The notes: generated by a model from the letters alone, not told the origin. Numbered from the stretch's first letter, positions 8,071 through 17,276 are shown. The stretch: 64,000 nucleotides of DNA from Actinomycetota bacterium (GCA_017856115.1 JAFMFM010000003.1:21519-85518); one strand, 5' to 3'. Program-made: numbers and translations.

Positions 8071-8926
8071 ATCCGGAAAAGGGCTCGGATCGCTGATCCC
8101 AAGCGGGGGAGGTGTGCCACCCGTCACAGGCGGACTCACTGAGGTGACCCTTGCTGCAATTGAAGTAAATCCGCATCAACCGCGCACACACTTTGACGAT
8201 GAGGCACTGACCGAACTTGCGGCATCGATACGTGCCGTAGGGGTACTGCAACCCCTGCTCGTACGCACCCTCAAGCCCGGCTCGTATCAACTCATCGCCG
8301 GTGAGCGCCGCCTTAAGGCCGCACAACGAGCCGGGCTGACCCATGTTCCGGTGATTGTGCGTGATACCAGCGACATTGGCTCCGCAGAACAAGCGCTCAT
8401 CGAGAACGTACATCGCGAGGACTTGGGACCACTCGAGGAAGCCGCGGCATACCAGCAACTCCTCGAAGATTTTCGATTGACCCACGATCAGTTGGCGGCT
8501 CGAGTGGGGAAGAATCGTGTCACCATCAGCAACTCGATTCGCCTGTTGGCCCTACCGGCATCGGTACAACAGCTCATTGCCGATCGTCGCTTGTCGGCGG
8601 GTCACGCCAAGGTGCTTCTCAGTGTCACGGATCGTGCCCAACAGGAACGACTTGCACAACAGGTCGTGCGAGAGGCACTCTCGGTTCGGGCGACTGAAGC
8701 ATTAATTACCAGTTCTGGTACATCGGTACGCAAGAAACAAGGAGGCAAACGCCACGCGGTTGCCGGCGATCCCGCCCTGAACGACGTTGCACATCTCGTG
8801 GCCGAACATTTGGCGACGAGAGTGGAGGTTGCTCCACCCACACGCTCTACCCGTGGCCGCTTGACGATCGAATTTGCCGACCTTGCGGATCTGGAGCGAA
8901 TCGCACGGACGATTCTGGGCGCCTAA
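8057..8926 (+). CDS. parB: Chromosome partitioning protein ParB
   Basis: ParB is a CTP-dependent DNA clamp that loads at parS and recruits SMC and ParA. The 289-residue product has the N-terminal basic/glycine-rich ParA-contact region (GLKSGKGLGSLIP), the CTP-binding GERRLKAA motif, the ENVHREDLGPLEEAAAY segment and a helix-turn-helix (LAARVGKNRVTISNSIRLL). Its C-terminal dimerisation domain ends DLADLERIARTIL. A GGAGG site precedes ATG 8057, and the gene overlaps parA by 14 bases. Confidence 0.97.
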   Translation: MAGLKSGKGLGSLIPSGGGVPPVTGGLTEVTLAAIEVNPHQPRTHFDDEALTELAASIRAVGVLQPLLVRTLKPGSYQLIAGERRLKAAQRAGLTHVPVIVRDTSDIGSAEQALIENVHREDLGPLEEAAAYQQLLEDFRLTHDQLAARVGKNRVTISNSIRLLALPASVQQLIADRRLSAGHAKVLLSVTDRAQQERLAQQVVREALSVRATEALITSSGTSVRKKQGGKRHAVAGDPALNDVAHLVAEHLATRVEVAPPTRSTRGRLTIEFADLADLERIARTILGA

Positions 8927-8942
8927 GGCCCGTCACGACTCT

Positions 8943-8961
8943 CACCGTCTACCTGACGGTG
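8943..8961. terminator. Hairpin between convergent parB and trxA
   Basis: CACCGTC and GACGGTG form a perfect 7-bp stem with a 5-base loop, 16 bases after the parB stop and in the convergent gap with trxA. No T-run follows, so termination here would be unassisted by a U-tract or Rho-dependent. It could serve either strand. Confidence 0.4.
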
Positions 8962-8970
8962 TCCCCAACC

Positions 8971-8979
8971 TGTGGATAA
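8971..8979 (-). promoter_or_regulatory. DnaA box (exact, TGTGGATAA)
   Basis: TGTGGATAA is the exact reverse complement of the classical DnaA box TTATCCACA. A near match (TGTGGGTAA, 8995-9003) follows 15 bases later and ends at the base before the trxA stop codon. Both are in the 77-bp parB-trxA gap. Confidence 0.55.
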
Positions 8980-9003
8980 TGCTGGGGAAAGCCTTGTGGG
9001 TAA

Positions 9004-9333
9004 CTAGCCGAGGTGTGGTGCCAGGTCGCGTAGAAGCGCTGCTTTGCCGCGGGCGCCAACCAGGGTGTCGACCGCCTCGCCGTTCTTGAACACGATCATC
9101 GTCGGAATACTCATGACCTTGAATCGCATGGCGATGTCGCCATGATCATCGACATTGAGTTTTGCAACGGTGAGAGCGCCGGCCTGTTCGGTGGCGATTT
9201 CACGGATGACGGGATCGATTTGCTTGCACGGACCGCACCACTCGGCCCAGAAATCCACCAGAACGGGTGTGGTTGCCGAGCGAATCGTTTCGTCGAAGTT
9301 TGCGGTGGTGAGGGTGATGACGTTTTCGGACAT
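9004..9333 (-). CDS. trxA: Thioredoxin
   Basis: Thioredoxin is a small cytosolic disulfide reductase, re-reduced by thioredoxin reductase. The 109-residue product has the active site WAEWCGPCKQIDP and the cis-proline region VMSIPTMIVFKNG. ATG 9333 starts MSENVITLTTANFDE, typical of the family; the frame continues upstream into trxB and is not used. The gene lies 10 bases downstream of trxB, so the electron donor and its reductase are co-transcribed. Confidence 0.97.
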   Translation of the reverse strand: MSENVITLTTANFDETIRSATTPVLVDFWAEWCGPCKQIDPVIREIATEQAGALTVAKLNVDDHGDIAMRFKVMSIPTMIVFKNGEAVDTLVGARGKAALLRDLAPHLG

Positions 9334-9343
9334 GCGCGCCACG

Positions 9344-10309
9344 CTACTTGTTGGCTGATCCGTGGTGGTGCTCCAGCCAGCGCTCCGCATCGATTGCGGC
9401 CATACAGCCGGAACCTGCGGCGGTGATTGCTTGTCGATACGTGTGATCCTGTACGTCGCCACATGCAAACACACCGGGAACGTTGGTTCGTGACGAACCT
9501 GGTTGCGTGACGAGATAGCCGTTGTCATCCATGTCGAGGACGCCCGCGAATACGTCCGTGTTCGGACGATGACCGATGGCTACGAAGAGACCGCCGATGT
9601 TCATGGTGTCGGTTGCGCCAGTCACGGTGTCGGTTACTTCGATTGCCGACAACTTCGCTTCACCGACGATGCGTGTTACTTGAGCGTTCCACCGCACCGA
9701 GATCTTGGGGTTTGCAAGGGCGCGTTCCTGCATGATCTTGGAGGCGCGAAACTTGTCGCGACGGTGGATGATGGTGACCTTGGAGGCGAATTTCGTGAGG
9801 AACGAGGCTTCCTCGATGGCGGAATCACCGCCACCGACCACGACTATTTCTTGTCCACGAAAAAAGAAACCATCGCACGTTGCGCAAGTCGAGACACCAT
9901 GGCCGATCAGTCGCGCTTCGTTCTCCAATCCAAGCATGAGCGAACGCGCACCGGTGCTGACGATGACCACATCGGCGGTGTATTCGTCGTCACGAACCCA
10001 CACCCGATGTGGATGCGAAGAAAAGTCGATTTTTGTTGCCTTTTCGGTCAGAAATTCGGCTCCGAAGCGAGCTGCTTGGTCACGCATGCGTTGCATCAAT
10101 TCCGGACCCTGCACCCCCTCCGGAAAGCCGGGGAAGTTCTCCACCTCCGTGGTCAGCATCAACTGGCCGCCGGGTTGATCGGATGTGGAGGATGGCTCAC
10201 CCTCGATGACGAGGGGTGAGAGCGAAGCCCGCGCCACGTAGATGGCGGCCGTAAGTCCGGCCGGACCCGACCCGATGATGATCACGTTGCGATGTGGATG
10301 GGTGGTCAT
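9344..10309 (-). CDS. trxB: Thioredoxin-disulfide reductase
   Basis: This flavoenzyme reduces thioredoxin with NADPH. The 321-residue product has the FAD-binding GSGPAGLTAAIYVARA motif (about 14-29), the redox-active cysteines in STCATCDGFFF, the NADPH-binding VVGGGDSAIEEA motif, and the C-terminal FAD motif GVFACGDVQDHTYRQA. ATG 10309 is set by the Rossmann motif and by its 4-base overlap (ATGA) with the preceding small membrane-protein gene. trxA follows directly. Confidence 0.97.
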   Translation of the reverse strand: MTTHPHRNVIIIGSGPAGLTAAIYVARASLSPLVIEGEPSSTSDQPGGQLMLTTEVENFPGFPEGVQGPELMQRMRDQAARFGAEFLTEKATKIDFSSHPHRVWVRDDEYTADVVIVSTGARSLMLGLENEARLIGHGVSTCATCDGFFFRGQEIVVVGGGDSAIEEASFLTKFASKVTIIHRRDKFRASKIMQERALANPKISVRWNAQVTRIVGEAKLSAIEVTDTVTGATDTMNIGGLFVAIGHRPNTDVFAGVLDMDDNGYLVTQPGSSRTNVPGVFACGDVQDHTYRQAITAAGSGCMAAIDAERWLEHHHGSANK

Positions 10310-10638
10310 GGTTGCTCTTTCTCGTCGGAGTGCCTGGCTCGCAGCAGGAATGACCCAACGAGGATAAACGCTGCGCCAACGACGAAGTATGACACCCACA
10401 CGGCACGGCGCTCACTGAGCACTACTTCGAACAACTCCTGGACACCGCGCATCACGGCGATGAGGGAAAGCGCCACGAGTGCGATCGAGACCACCGCAAT
10501 GAGTGAGCCGAACACCACCCCACGAGTGACGGCGACGATGGGCCGCGTGGTTCGATCTCGAACGGCACCAACGATCCGGTCGATGAAATCGACGGTCTTG
10601 CGCGGAAACTCGGGATCACGAAGCGGGTTGCCGACCAC
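10306..10638 (-). CDS. Small two-helix membrane protein of unknown function
   Basis: This 110-residue protein is not assigned to a family. It has a basic N-terminal cytosolic part (about 1-38), then two hydrophobic helices (about 42-66 and 84-104: GVVFGSLIAVVSIALVALSL, then YFVVGAAFILVGSFLL) joined by a charged loop, and a short charged tail. It is translationally coupled to trxB (ATGA overlap). It resembles the small holin-like or accessory membrane proteins common in actinobacterial envelope loci, but no function can be stated. Confidence 0.8.
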   Translation of the reverse strand: MVGNPLRDPEFPRKTVDFIDRIVGAVRDRTTRPIVAVTRGVVFGSLIAVVSIALVALSLIAVMRGVQELFEVVLSERRAVWVSYFVVGAAFILVGSFLLRARHSDEKEQP

Positions 10639-10663
10639 GACGTCAGGCTAACGCTGACGAAAA

Positions 10664-12235
10664 TTACGCGGGAACGAACGCCACCTCGTTGATACGACCC
10701 TGGTACGGGTTGGTCGCACTGCACGCAGCACTTTTGCCGATTTCCGTCAACACGATGAGAAGATGCGTGACCGGAGTAGTGACGGAAAACTTCACGATTT
10801 TGCCACGAGTCTGGTAATCCTTGGCCAGGGGAGCACCCCATCCGTCGAAACCAGACGGCGGAGTGGATGCAACACCGTAGATTTCCGTACCCGTCGGACC
10901 GTTGGCGAAGTTCACCCGGAGCGTTCCAGTTCCCGCCCCGCTCAGGGTGACGAGTACACCAACCCGCTCCTTGGTTCCGAAGAACTTGTCCGCATAACAG
11001 GATGTGGCCCACGACGATTGAGGATTCTTGTCGACCAACGCGCCGATGAGTTCTTCGTTCTCGACACCGTCATCGCCGTTCGGGTCGAACGAGTTGATCG
11101 CGGCAATCGTCGCAGGACCCGAAGCAATCGGCGGGGTAACCACTTCCGAGACAACCTCGGGAATTGCGACATTTTCAGGATCACGCGTGCGTAATACGGC
11201 GGTGATGACCAGACCGGTGAGGATGAGCGTGGCAAGCAACAGCCTCGTGGTGGTGCTTCGCCAGAAACCCCCGAACGAAAATCGACGTGAGGGCTTGAGC
11301 GGAGCACGGACGCTCGTGCGTGTGGTGGTGGTCGCACGCTCCAGGATCACGCGTTGTCCCGCCGGTGGCGTGAGGGCAGAGTGATCATCGCGCTCGTCAC
11401 GCAACGCCTCCAGGAGTGCAACGCGGGTTGCTTCCCCGGTTTGGTATCGATGATCGGGGTTTCGAGCCAACAGTTTGTGTACGACCCGAACCAGTCGAGG
11501 TGACAGTGTCGGGCGCAGGTGCCCAAGATCGGTCGGTTCCCGCTGGAGTCGAGCCAGGGCCGTATCGGCGTCGTTATCGCTCAAAAACGGCACTTTTCCG
11601 GACAAACACTCATAGAGCACGAGGCCGAGGCTGTAGAGGTCGGCCCGTCCATCCAGTTGTCTTCCGCGCACGATCTCGGGTGACAAGTACTTGGCGGTGC
11701 CCATCATGATGTTGTCGCTGGTGAGATCGCTGCCCTCGGAGGGAGTGATTGCCTTGGCGATTCCGAAATCGGCCAGCAAGAAGTGTCCGTCGGGGCGCAC
11801 GAGGATGTTCCCCGGCTTTACGTCACGATGGATGTATCCGTGTTGGTGTGTTGCGTCCAGTGCCGACGCAATGGCTGCACCCATCATGATGGACAAACCA
11901 GGCGTGAGTTTCTTCTTTTTGTCGAGAAGGTCGCGGAGACTTCGACCCTGCACGTATTGCATGACCACCACCTGGAAACCGTCGTGCGCGAACGAGTCGT
12001 AGACGGCGACGATGTTCGGATGATTCAGTCCCGCACACGCCAGGGCCTCGCGACGGAATCGCTCGATTGCCGTCTCATCGCGGGCGATATGGCGCTTGAG
12101 AACCTTGATGGCAACTTGCCGGTCGAGGAACGTATCGTGGCCGAGCCACACCTCCGCCATGCCCCCGCGAGCGATGAGTCGTTCCAGCCGGTATCGGTCG
12201 CCAATGAACCCCGGTTCGAGTTCGGCGGCAGACAT
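10664..12235 (-). CDS. Ser/Thr protein kinase with one TM and an exported C-terminal domain
   Basis: This PknB-type receptor kinase has 523 residues. The catalytic domain (about 12-275) looks active: glycine loop IARGGMAEVW, Lys44 in VAIKVL, HRDVKPGN at 136-143, DFG at 156-158, and SPE of the activation segment. A basic juxtamembrane linker leads to one TM (about 329-348). The outside part (about 350-523) has no PASTA repeats; its beta-rich C-terminal part (SSWATSCY, then VNFANGPTGTEIYGV) resembles a discoidin/galactose-binding fold like that of mycobacterial MviN (Rv3910). It lies between degV and the trxB operon, where actinobacteria usually keep murJ, so it may regulate envelope synthesis. 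That role is inference. Confidence 0.9.
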   Translation of the reverse strand: MSAAELEPGFIGDRYRLERLIARGGMAEVWLGHDTFLDRQVAIKVLKRHIARDETAIERFRREALACAGLNHPNIVAVYDSFAHDGFQVVVMQYVQGRSLRDLLDKKKKLTPGLSIMMGAAIASALDATHQHGYIHRDVKPGNILVRPDGHFLLADFGIAKAITPSEGSDLTSDNIMMGTAKYLSPEIVRGRQLDGRADLYSLGLVLYECLSGKVPFLSDNDADTALARLQREPTDLGHLRPTLSPRLVRVVHKLLARNPDHRYQTGEATRVALLEALRDERDDHSALTPPAGQRVILERATTTTRTSVRAPLKPSRRFSFGGFWRSTTTRLLLATLILTGLVITAVLRTRDPENVAIPEVVSEVVTPPIASGPATIAAINSFDPNGDDGVENEELIGALVDKNPQSSWATSCYADKFFGTKERVGVLVTLSGAGTGTLRVNFANGPTGTEIYGVASTPPSGFDGWGAPLAKDYQTRGKIVKFSVTTPVTHLLIVLTEIGKSAACSATNPYQGRINEVAFVPA

Positions 12236-12280
12236 GACTGAGGGGAGACGCTAGTTCTGCGCACCCCGCAGATGGTGGAA

Positions 12281-13114
12281 TTACTCCACGTGATACGTAA
12301 CGCCGATGGTTCCCGGACCGGTATGTGAACCAATCACGGAACCGATGTCACCGACGATGATCTCTCCGGAGTAGATCTCACGCAGTTGCGCAACGAATGC
12401 ATCCACATCCGGACACTGTGCATGGAGCACTGCCACATTGGAGACGTTTCCCGCCTCGCGGAATTTGTCGACGACGAAGGCGAGCGCCTTTTTTCGGGTG
12501 CGTTCCTTGCCGCCTTCGGCAACCTTGCCGTCATCCACCGTGATGATTGGCTTGATCGCCAGTGCAGAGGCAAGAAGTGCCTTTGCACCACCGATACGAC
12601 CGTTCTTTTTCAGGTTTTCGAGCGTGTCCAATGCACCCCACACCCGGGTTCGACCGGCCAAATCCGTCACCGTGCGAGCGAGATCATCGACCCCCATGCC
12701 GTTCTTGGCCAGCCGGGCCGCGGCGACCACGTTGATGCCTTCACCCATCGACGCTGATCGGCTGTCCACGATGCGTATGGGGATTGTGAGCGCGGCGGCC
12801 TGCGCACCCTGCTCGGCAGCCTGTTTGGTGGCGGAGAGCTCGGCCGACAAGGTCACGACGAGGATGGCGGTGGCACCCTCGTTGGCCAACCTGGTGAACG
12901 CCTCGGAAAACTTGCCGGGGGATGGCGCTGCGGTTTGTGGCAGAACCGGGCTGGCCGAGCAGCGGGCCCAGAACTCGCTGGTGGTGAGCGAAACACGATC
13001 GGTGAACTCTTCACTGCCGAAGCTGAAGGTGAGGGGAACGATGGTGATGCCCAACTCGTCGACCAGGTGTTGTGGCAGGTCGCAGGCGGAATCAGTAACG
13101 ATGCGTACGGTCAT
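12281..13114 (-). CDS. DegV family fatty-acid-binding protein
   Basis: DegV proteins bind a fatty acid and, as FakB, present it to the kinase FakA for incorporation into lipids. The 277-residue product shows the family start VRIVTDSACDLPQ and the motif VSLTTSEFWARC. The lipid-pocket motif is VVTLSAELSATKQAA, and it ends GPGTIGVTYHVE. No FakA partner is visible in this window, so the ligand and role are open. Its ATG overlaps the stop of the DUF6049 gene by 4 bases, so they are coupled. Confidence 0.92.
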   Translation of the reverse strand: MTVRIVTDSACDLPQHLVDELGITIVPLTFSFGSEEFTDRVSLTTSEFWARCSASPVLPQTAAPSPGKFSEAFTRLANEGATAILVVTLSAELSATKQAAEQGAQAAALTIPIRIVDSRSASMGEGINVVAAARLAKNGMGVDDLARTVTDLAGRTRVWGALDTLENLKKNGRIGGAKALLASALAIKPIITVDDGKVAEGGKERTRKKALAFVVDKFREAGNVSNVAVLHAQCPDVDAFVAQLREIYSGEIIVGDIGSVIGSHTGPGTIGVTYHVE

Positions 13115-15132
13115 GCCTGCGAGCGTAGTGCGGGGTGCTGCCTGGTCGTTCTCTTTCGGTGTGCGCGGCGGGCATGAATGATCCACCATGCCAGTAGAAG
13201 CACGAGGAATACCAGACTCACACCTCGACCCAGCCCCGCCAGGGCATTCATCCGGATGCGTACTTCGGCGACGTCCATCACGACGCCAGCAGGACTGAGC
13301 AGGGAAAGTTCCACGGGAATCAGTCCGTTTGCACGAGCCGTTGCGTTGATGATGATTTCTCGTTGTTCACCTGCGGGCAGGGTTACGTCGAGGGAACTGG
13401 GCGCAAACGACATTTTTCCGGTCGGACTTGCGAGTTGTAGTCGAAGTGACACGGTGAAGTCACTCTGATTCAGGAGTGGTATGCGCAATTCGCTTTCGCG
13501 ACTACCGAAGGTGAACGAACGCTCCGGCAGTGCAACCGCATTTCGCACCGCCGCAACCCGAGCGAGTACACCATCGATGTAGGCATCACGCTCTGATTCC
13601 GTGATCGTGGTGTCGTTGGCAACGTCGATGAGTTCCACCCAACGGTCTGCCACACCGTCGTTAGTGGCGATGACATCACGCACCGACTCCACCGATGCGA
13701 GTGCATCGTTGGTGCGTCTCTGGATGGTTGCGATGTCGAGTTTCGGTACGACGGGTGGATCAATCCGCGCCAGACCTTCCAACGTCGGCGCAAAATCCCC
13801 GAGTCGTCGGAGTTCGATCTGGGGAGCATTGCGTAAGTGCCGAAGGAGAATGGACGCAATCAATGGTTCTGCCGGTACACCGCTTGCGCTTGCGATCACC
13901 ACGTGTCGCGCCGCGAGTGCCGACGCTCCAACGGAGGAACTCGCGATTTCGTTGCGCTGAGCGATGACTTCTGCAGCAAGTGCCGTCGCCGACTCGTGTG
14001 CAGTACCGGTTGGAACGTCGAGCAGCGTCGCGTAGCGAGAGTCAGCAAGGTGGAGAACCACACCGTTGCTGGCCGAACGCAGTGCGTACGGCCGACTCGG
14101 GTTCGTGTCGACACCGTATGCACCAACCGCATCGGGCAGCATGACCACGTTGGTGACGCCGAAGGTTCGAAGAAGGTCGACCCCGGCCGCGTCAATCGGT
14201 GCATCACTGATCCATACCGCGCGCGAAGGCAGCCGGGGTCCGTTTACCGCATCGAGCACGCTTTCTCCACGAAGAAGCTGTGCATCAAAGGCCGACTTCT
14301 GCTCCGCTGCCGCGTAGGACGCCACATCCGTCGGACGAAACGTCGCCACGAGCACGTCATTGTCCGGAAGTTTCGTCGCCAGTTCGGTGAAGAGTGTGCG
14401 ATCGGTTTCCGCGGTGGAGCGAGACAGACCATCGAGCACCTCCGGTCGGATTCGAACTCCAATCGGCACACCAGGTGGCTTACGGAACAACACGTCCCGC
14501 AGGTCGCGAAGCGTTTCCTGCACGGTGCTTGCGACGGTGATGGTTCCATCCGGCTGTAGCGAGGGTGCTCCGTCGGCCGATGCGATGAACGAGACAGGAA
14601 GCGTTGCCACGGAGCGCGCCGACACCACGTTGACGAACGTGGTGAGTTCAGCCACGAGGCCTGATGGCGCAGTCAGCGTGACGCGGAGTGCACGGAGCCC
14701 ATCTCGAGCAATTCGCAGCGAACCATCCCGTCGCGCGGTATCGGATGTTCTGATGAGTAGTTGGTAGGCGGTGCCGTCGTTGAGTGAGAGCGTCTGAAAG
14801 AGCGGGCCCGCAATCGCGGTTTCCGATTCCGACGCAAAGGGTTGTCCTGCCACGATGTTCGTGACGTCACTACGCGCCATGAGGGGAGAACTCAACTGCA
14901 CCAGGGCGGTCGATGAAGGATCGGTCAACATCGACTCCACTGCACCGTCGCGCGGTGGTGACACCGTGAAGATCAAGCGTTCGTTGATCCGGGCGGTGAA
15001 CGTACCCGTGATCATCTCGAGGCGATAGTCCACGGCGCCTGCCACATCTTCTGCGACCAGCACCGTTGCACCAGCGATCAGAAGTGCAGTGAGGATTCGG
15101 GAAATGGCATGTCGAATGCCGCGTGGCGTCAT
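13111..15132 (-). CDS. DUF6049 family exported membrane-anchored protein
   Basis: This large exported protein (673 residues) is of the actinobacterial DUF6049 type, found beside murJ and the CCA-adding enzyme (Rv3909 in M. tuberculosis). It has an N-terminal signal segment (about 11-33, ending VAEDVAGA), a long beta-rich extracellular region, and one C-terminal TM (about 636-655) followed by a basic tail. ATG 15132 is chosen because it gives the signal peptide and overlaps the GNAT stop as ATGA. Its molecular function is unknown; the context suggests peptidoglycan or envelope biogenesis. The usual neighbour murJ is missing here. Confidence 0.85.
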   Translation of the reverse strand: MTPRGIRHAISRILTALLIAGATVLVAEDVAGAVDYRLEMITGTFTARINERLIFTVSPPRDGAVESMLTDPSSTALVQLSSPLMARSDVTNIVAGQPFASESETAIAGPLFQTLSLNDGTAYQLLIRTSDTARRDGSLRIARDGLRALRVTLTAPSGLVAELTTFVNVVSARSVATLPVSFIASADGAPSLQPDGTITVASTVQETLRDLRDVLFRKPPGVPIGVRIRPEVLDGLSRSTAETDRTLFTELATKLPDNDVLVATFRPTDVASYAAAEQKSAFDAQLLRGESVLDAVNGPRLPSRAVWISDAPIDAAGVDLLRTFGVTNVVMLPDAVGAYGVDTNPSRPYALRSASNGVVLHLADSRYATLLDVPTGTAHESATALAAEVIAQRNEIASSSVGASALAARHVVIASASGVPAEPLIASILLRHLRNAPQIELRRLGDFAPTLEGLARIDPPVVPKLDIATIQRRTNDALASVESVRDVIATNDGVADRWVELIDVANDTTITESERDAYIDGVLARVAAVRNAVALPERSFTFGSRESELRIPLLNQSDFTVSLRLQLASPTGKMSFAPSSLDVTLPAGEQREIIINATARANGLIPVELSLLSPAGVVMDVAEVRIRMNALAGLGRGVSLVFLVLLLAWWIIHARRAHRKRTTRQHPALRSQA

Positions 15133-15821
15133 GCGGGTAACCCGGGCATGGGATACACCGCACGTTCCAGCACCACGAGTGGCTCCGAGAGCGTGTCGAA
15201 ACCCAGAGACCGGTACAGTGCCAATGCCGCGGTGTTCGTGGGTTCGGTGTTCACCAGCATCGTGGTGGCACCACGGAGATCCGCCCAACGAGACGCATGG
15301 TGGACGAGTGCCCGTGCCACACCGCGGCGGCGAAACTCAGGCGCCACTGCCAGTCGCTGCAAATACGATCGAAAACCGACCCGTCCGACGATTGCGTACC
15401 CGTCGGGCAACGACGAAGCATCGTCCTCGGCGAGGATGACGCGATGTTCACTCGTTGCGTGGCAGGCATGGTGAAAGGTTCGAGTATCGAGATTCCAGGG
15501 CGAAGGAAACGATTCAGCATCGATCTCCAGCATTCGGTGGAGGACATCGGCGCGCTTGGGGGAGAGCACGTGACGTGACGTGACATCACGTACCCCGATC
15601 GCTGCGGTGTCGGGGGACGGAAGTCGACCCGTGTGCTGAAGCATCACCAGGGATTGGGCGACGGTGAAACCGGCATCCTTCAACCAGCGGGATTCCTTCA
15701 CGCCAACGGCCGGTGAACGGTACGTGTCGACGTCCCCGAGGCGTACCACGCTGCACATGGAGCGAATCTTTTCTTCCACGCTGCGCCGATTTCCACGCAG
15801 TGCGGTCACCACAGCCGACAC
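15129..15821 (-). CDS. GNAT family N-acetyltransferase
   Basis: This 230-residue protein has a C-terminal GNAT domain (about 100-230). The acetyl-CoA-binding motif is RLAVAPEFRRRGVARALV, followed by NTEPTNTAALALYRSLGF. It resembles RimI/MshD-type enzymes, but the substrate cannot be told. The first 90 residues, which begin SAVVTALRGNRRSVEEK and are rich in charged residues, look like an unrelated or degenerate domain. The start GTG 15821 is uncertain because no clear ribosome site precedes it. Its stop overlaps the DUF6049 start. The gene diverges from the CCA-adding enzyme across only 42 bp. Confidence 0.87.
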   Translation of the reverse strand: MSAVVTALRGNRRSVEEKIRSMCSVVRLGDVDTYRSPAVGVKESRWLKDAGFTVAQSLVMLQHTGRLPSPDTAAIGVRDVTSRHVLSPKRADVLHRMLEIDAESFPSPWNLDTRTFHHACHATSEHRVILAEDDASSLPDGYAIVGRVGFRSYLQRLAVAPEFRRRGVARALVHHASRWADLRGATTMLVNTEPTNTAALALYRSLGFDTLSEPLVVLERAVYPMPGLPA

Positions 15822-15863
15822 GTCTGAACGCTAGTGGCGTTGACATTCCGTAACCTGTAGTTC

Positions 15864-17267
15864 GTGCAACCTGCGCGCTTCAATGCAGTGATTGCGGAGC
15901 TTGCGCCGATTACCGAGGCGTTCGCGAAGGCGGGCCATCGGCTCTACATCGTGGGTGGCACGGTTCGTGACCTGATGTTGGGTCGCAACACCGATGATCT
16001 TGATTTCGACTTCACCACCGATGCGCGGCCCGATGTGGTGAAATCGCTCCTCGAAAACAGGGTGGATTCGCTTTGGACTCAAGGTGAGCGGTTCGGCACC
16101 ATCGCCGCCCTCCGCGGGAAGCGGTCCTTGGAGATCACTACACATCGGGCGGAGGCGTATTCCCCTGATTCACGAAAGCCCGACGTCCAGTTCTCCGATT
16201 CGGTTGACGCCGATCTCTCGCGACGGGACTTCACCATCAACGCCATGGCACTCGAACTGACGGCGGCATCGCCCCAGTTGGTTGATCCGTTCGGCGGTGT
16301 AGACGACCTACACGCCAAGCGGCTACGCACCCCGCTGTCTCCGCAGGAGAGTTTCAGCGACGACCCGCTGCGCATGTTGCGTGCTGCACGGTTCATCGCC
16401 ACCTTGGGGGTGATTCCCGACACCGACCTCGTCGCGGCAGTGCGAACGATGAACCAGCGGTTGGGCATCGTGTCCCCCGAACGTATCCGCAACGAATTCG
16501 ACCGCATGATCGTGACCGCCGAAGTCACCAACGGGCTTTGGTTCACGGTCGAGACCGGGCTCGCCGATCAGTTCCTCCCCGAATTGCCGGCGCTATCGCT
16601 CGAGCAGGATCCGATTCATCGTCACAAGGACGTATTGACCCATACGTTCGCCGTCGTTCAGAACGTTCAACCCGAGATGCCGGGTGATTTGCGAATCACG
16701 CGGTTGGCGGCGTTGTACCACGACATCGGCAAGCCACGTACCCGCAAGGTGCTTCCAGGAAAAGGCATGACGTTCTACCATCACGAAGTCGTCGGAGCAA
16801 AGATGACCCGCAAGCGAATGCGTGAGATGCACTATTCGAACGACGACATTCGCAAGGTGTCCGAACTGGTGTTCTTGAGCGGTCGTTTCCACACCTACCA
16901 GATGGGTTGGACCGACTCGGCGGTGCGACGATACGTTCGCGACGCCGGTGATGTACTCACCGAGTTGAACGTGCTGGTTCGTTGCGACTGCACCACACGA
17001 AGCGAGCGCAAAGTGGAGGCATTGAACGTACGGATGAGCGAACTTGAAGCGCGTATCGATGAACTCGCCAAGAAGGAGGAACTTGCCGCGCTGCGTCCCG
17101 AGATGGATGGAGTAGCGGTCATGCAGCATCTCGGAGTGGAACCAGGTCCGCTGGTGGGAAAGGCGATGGACTTTTTGATGGAGCTTCGCCTCGACGAGGG
17201 TGTGCTCGGTGAGACGGAGGTTCGTCGTCGACTCGATGCATGGTGGGCTTCGCAGACCACGTCGTAA
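15864..17267 (+). CDS. cca: CCA-adding tRNA nucleotidyltransferase
   Basis: This enzyme adds or repairs the 3' CCA end of tRNAs; none of the four tRNA genes in this window encodes CCA, so the enzyme is needed. The 467-residue product has the nucleotidyltransferase core GGTVRDLMLGRNTDDLDFDF (about 30-50), a second motif RRDFTINAMALEL and the RFDPLRMLRAARF-type region (DDPLRMLRAARFIATL). A C-terminal HD domain contains LYHDIGKPRTR, as in the actinobacterial PcnA/CCA group. The start is GTG 15864. Mycobacterial homologues are labelled pcnA. Confidence 0.94.
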   Translation: MQPARFNAVIAELAPITEAFAKAGHRLYIVGGTVRDLMLGRNTDDLDFDFTTDARPDVVKSLLENRVDSLWTQGERFGTIAALRGKRSLEITTHRAEAYSPDSRKPDVQFSDSVDADLSRRDFTINAMALELTAASPQLVDPFGGVDDLHAKRLRTPLSPQESFSDDPLRMLRAARFIATLGVIPDTDLVAAVRTMNQRLGIVSPERIRNEFDRMIVTAEVTNGLWFTVETGLADQFLPELPALSLEQDPIHRHKDVLTHTFAVVQNVQPEMPGDLRITRLAALYHDIGKPRTRKVLPGKGMTFYHHEVVGAKMTRKRMREMHYSNDDIRKVSELVFLSGRFHTYQMGWTDSAVRRYVRDAGDVLTELNVLVRCDCTTRSERKVEALNVRMSELEARIDELAKKEELAALRPEMDGVAVMQHLGVEPGPLVGKAMDFLMELRLDEGVLGETEVRRRLDAWWASQTTS

Positions 17268-17276
17268 CCAACTACG

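Noticed and set aside
12284..12300. CACGTG-centred sequence as a second parS
   Set aside because: The arms TACTC and ATACG do not form the parS inverted repeat, and the bases are explained by the coding end of degV.
15566..15592. Short GTGAC-type tandem repeat
   Set aside because: It lies within the GNAT gene, spans only a few copies, and is compatible with coding for a basic/Val-Thr stretch. No regulatory role is suggested.
15840..15863. TTGACA hexamer as a -35 box for cca
   Set aside because: No -10 hexamer lies at 16-18 bases; the nearest candidates are too close and the gap to the start is only 24 bases.
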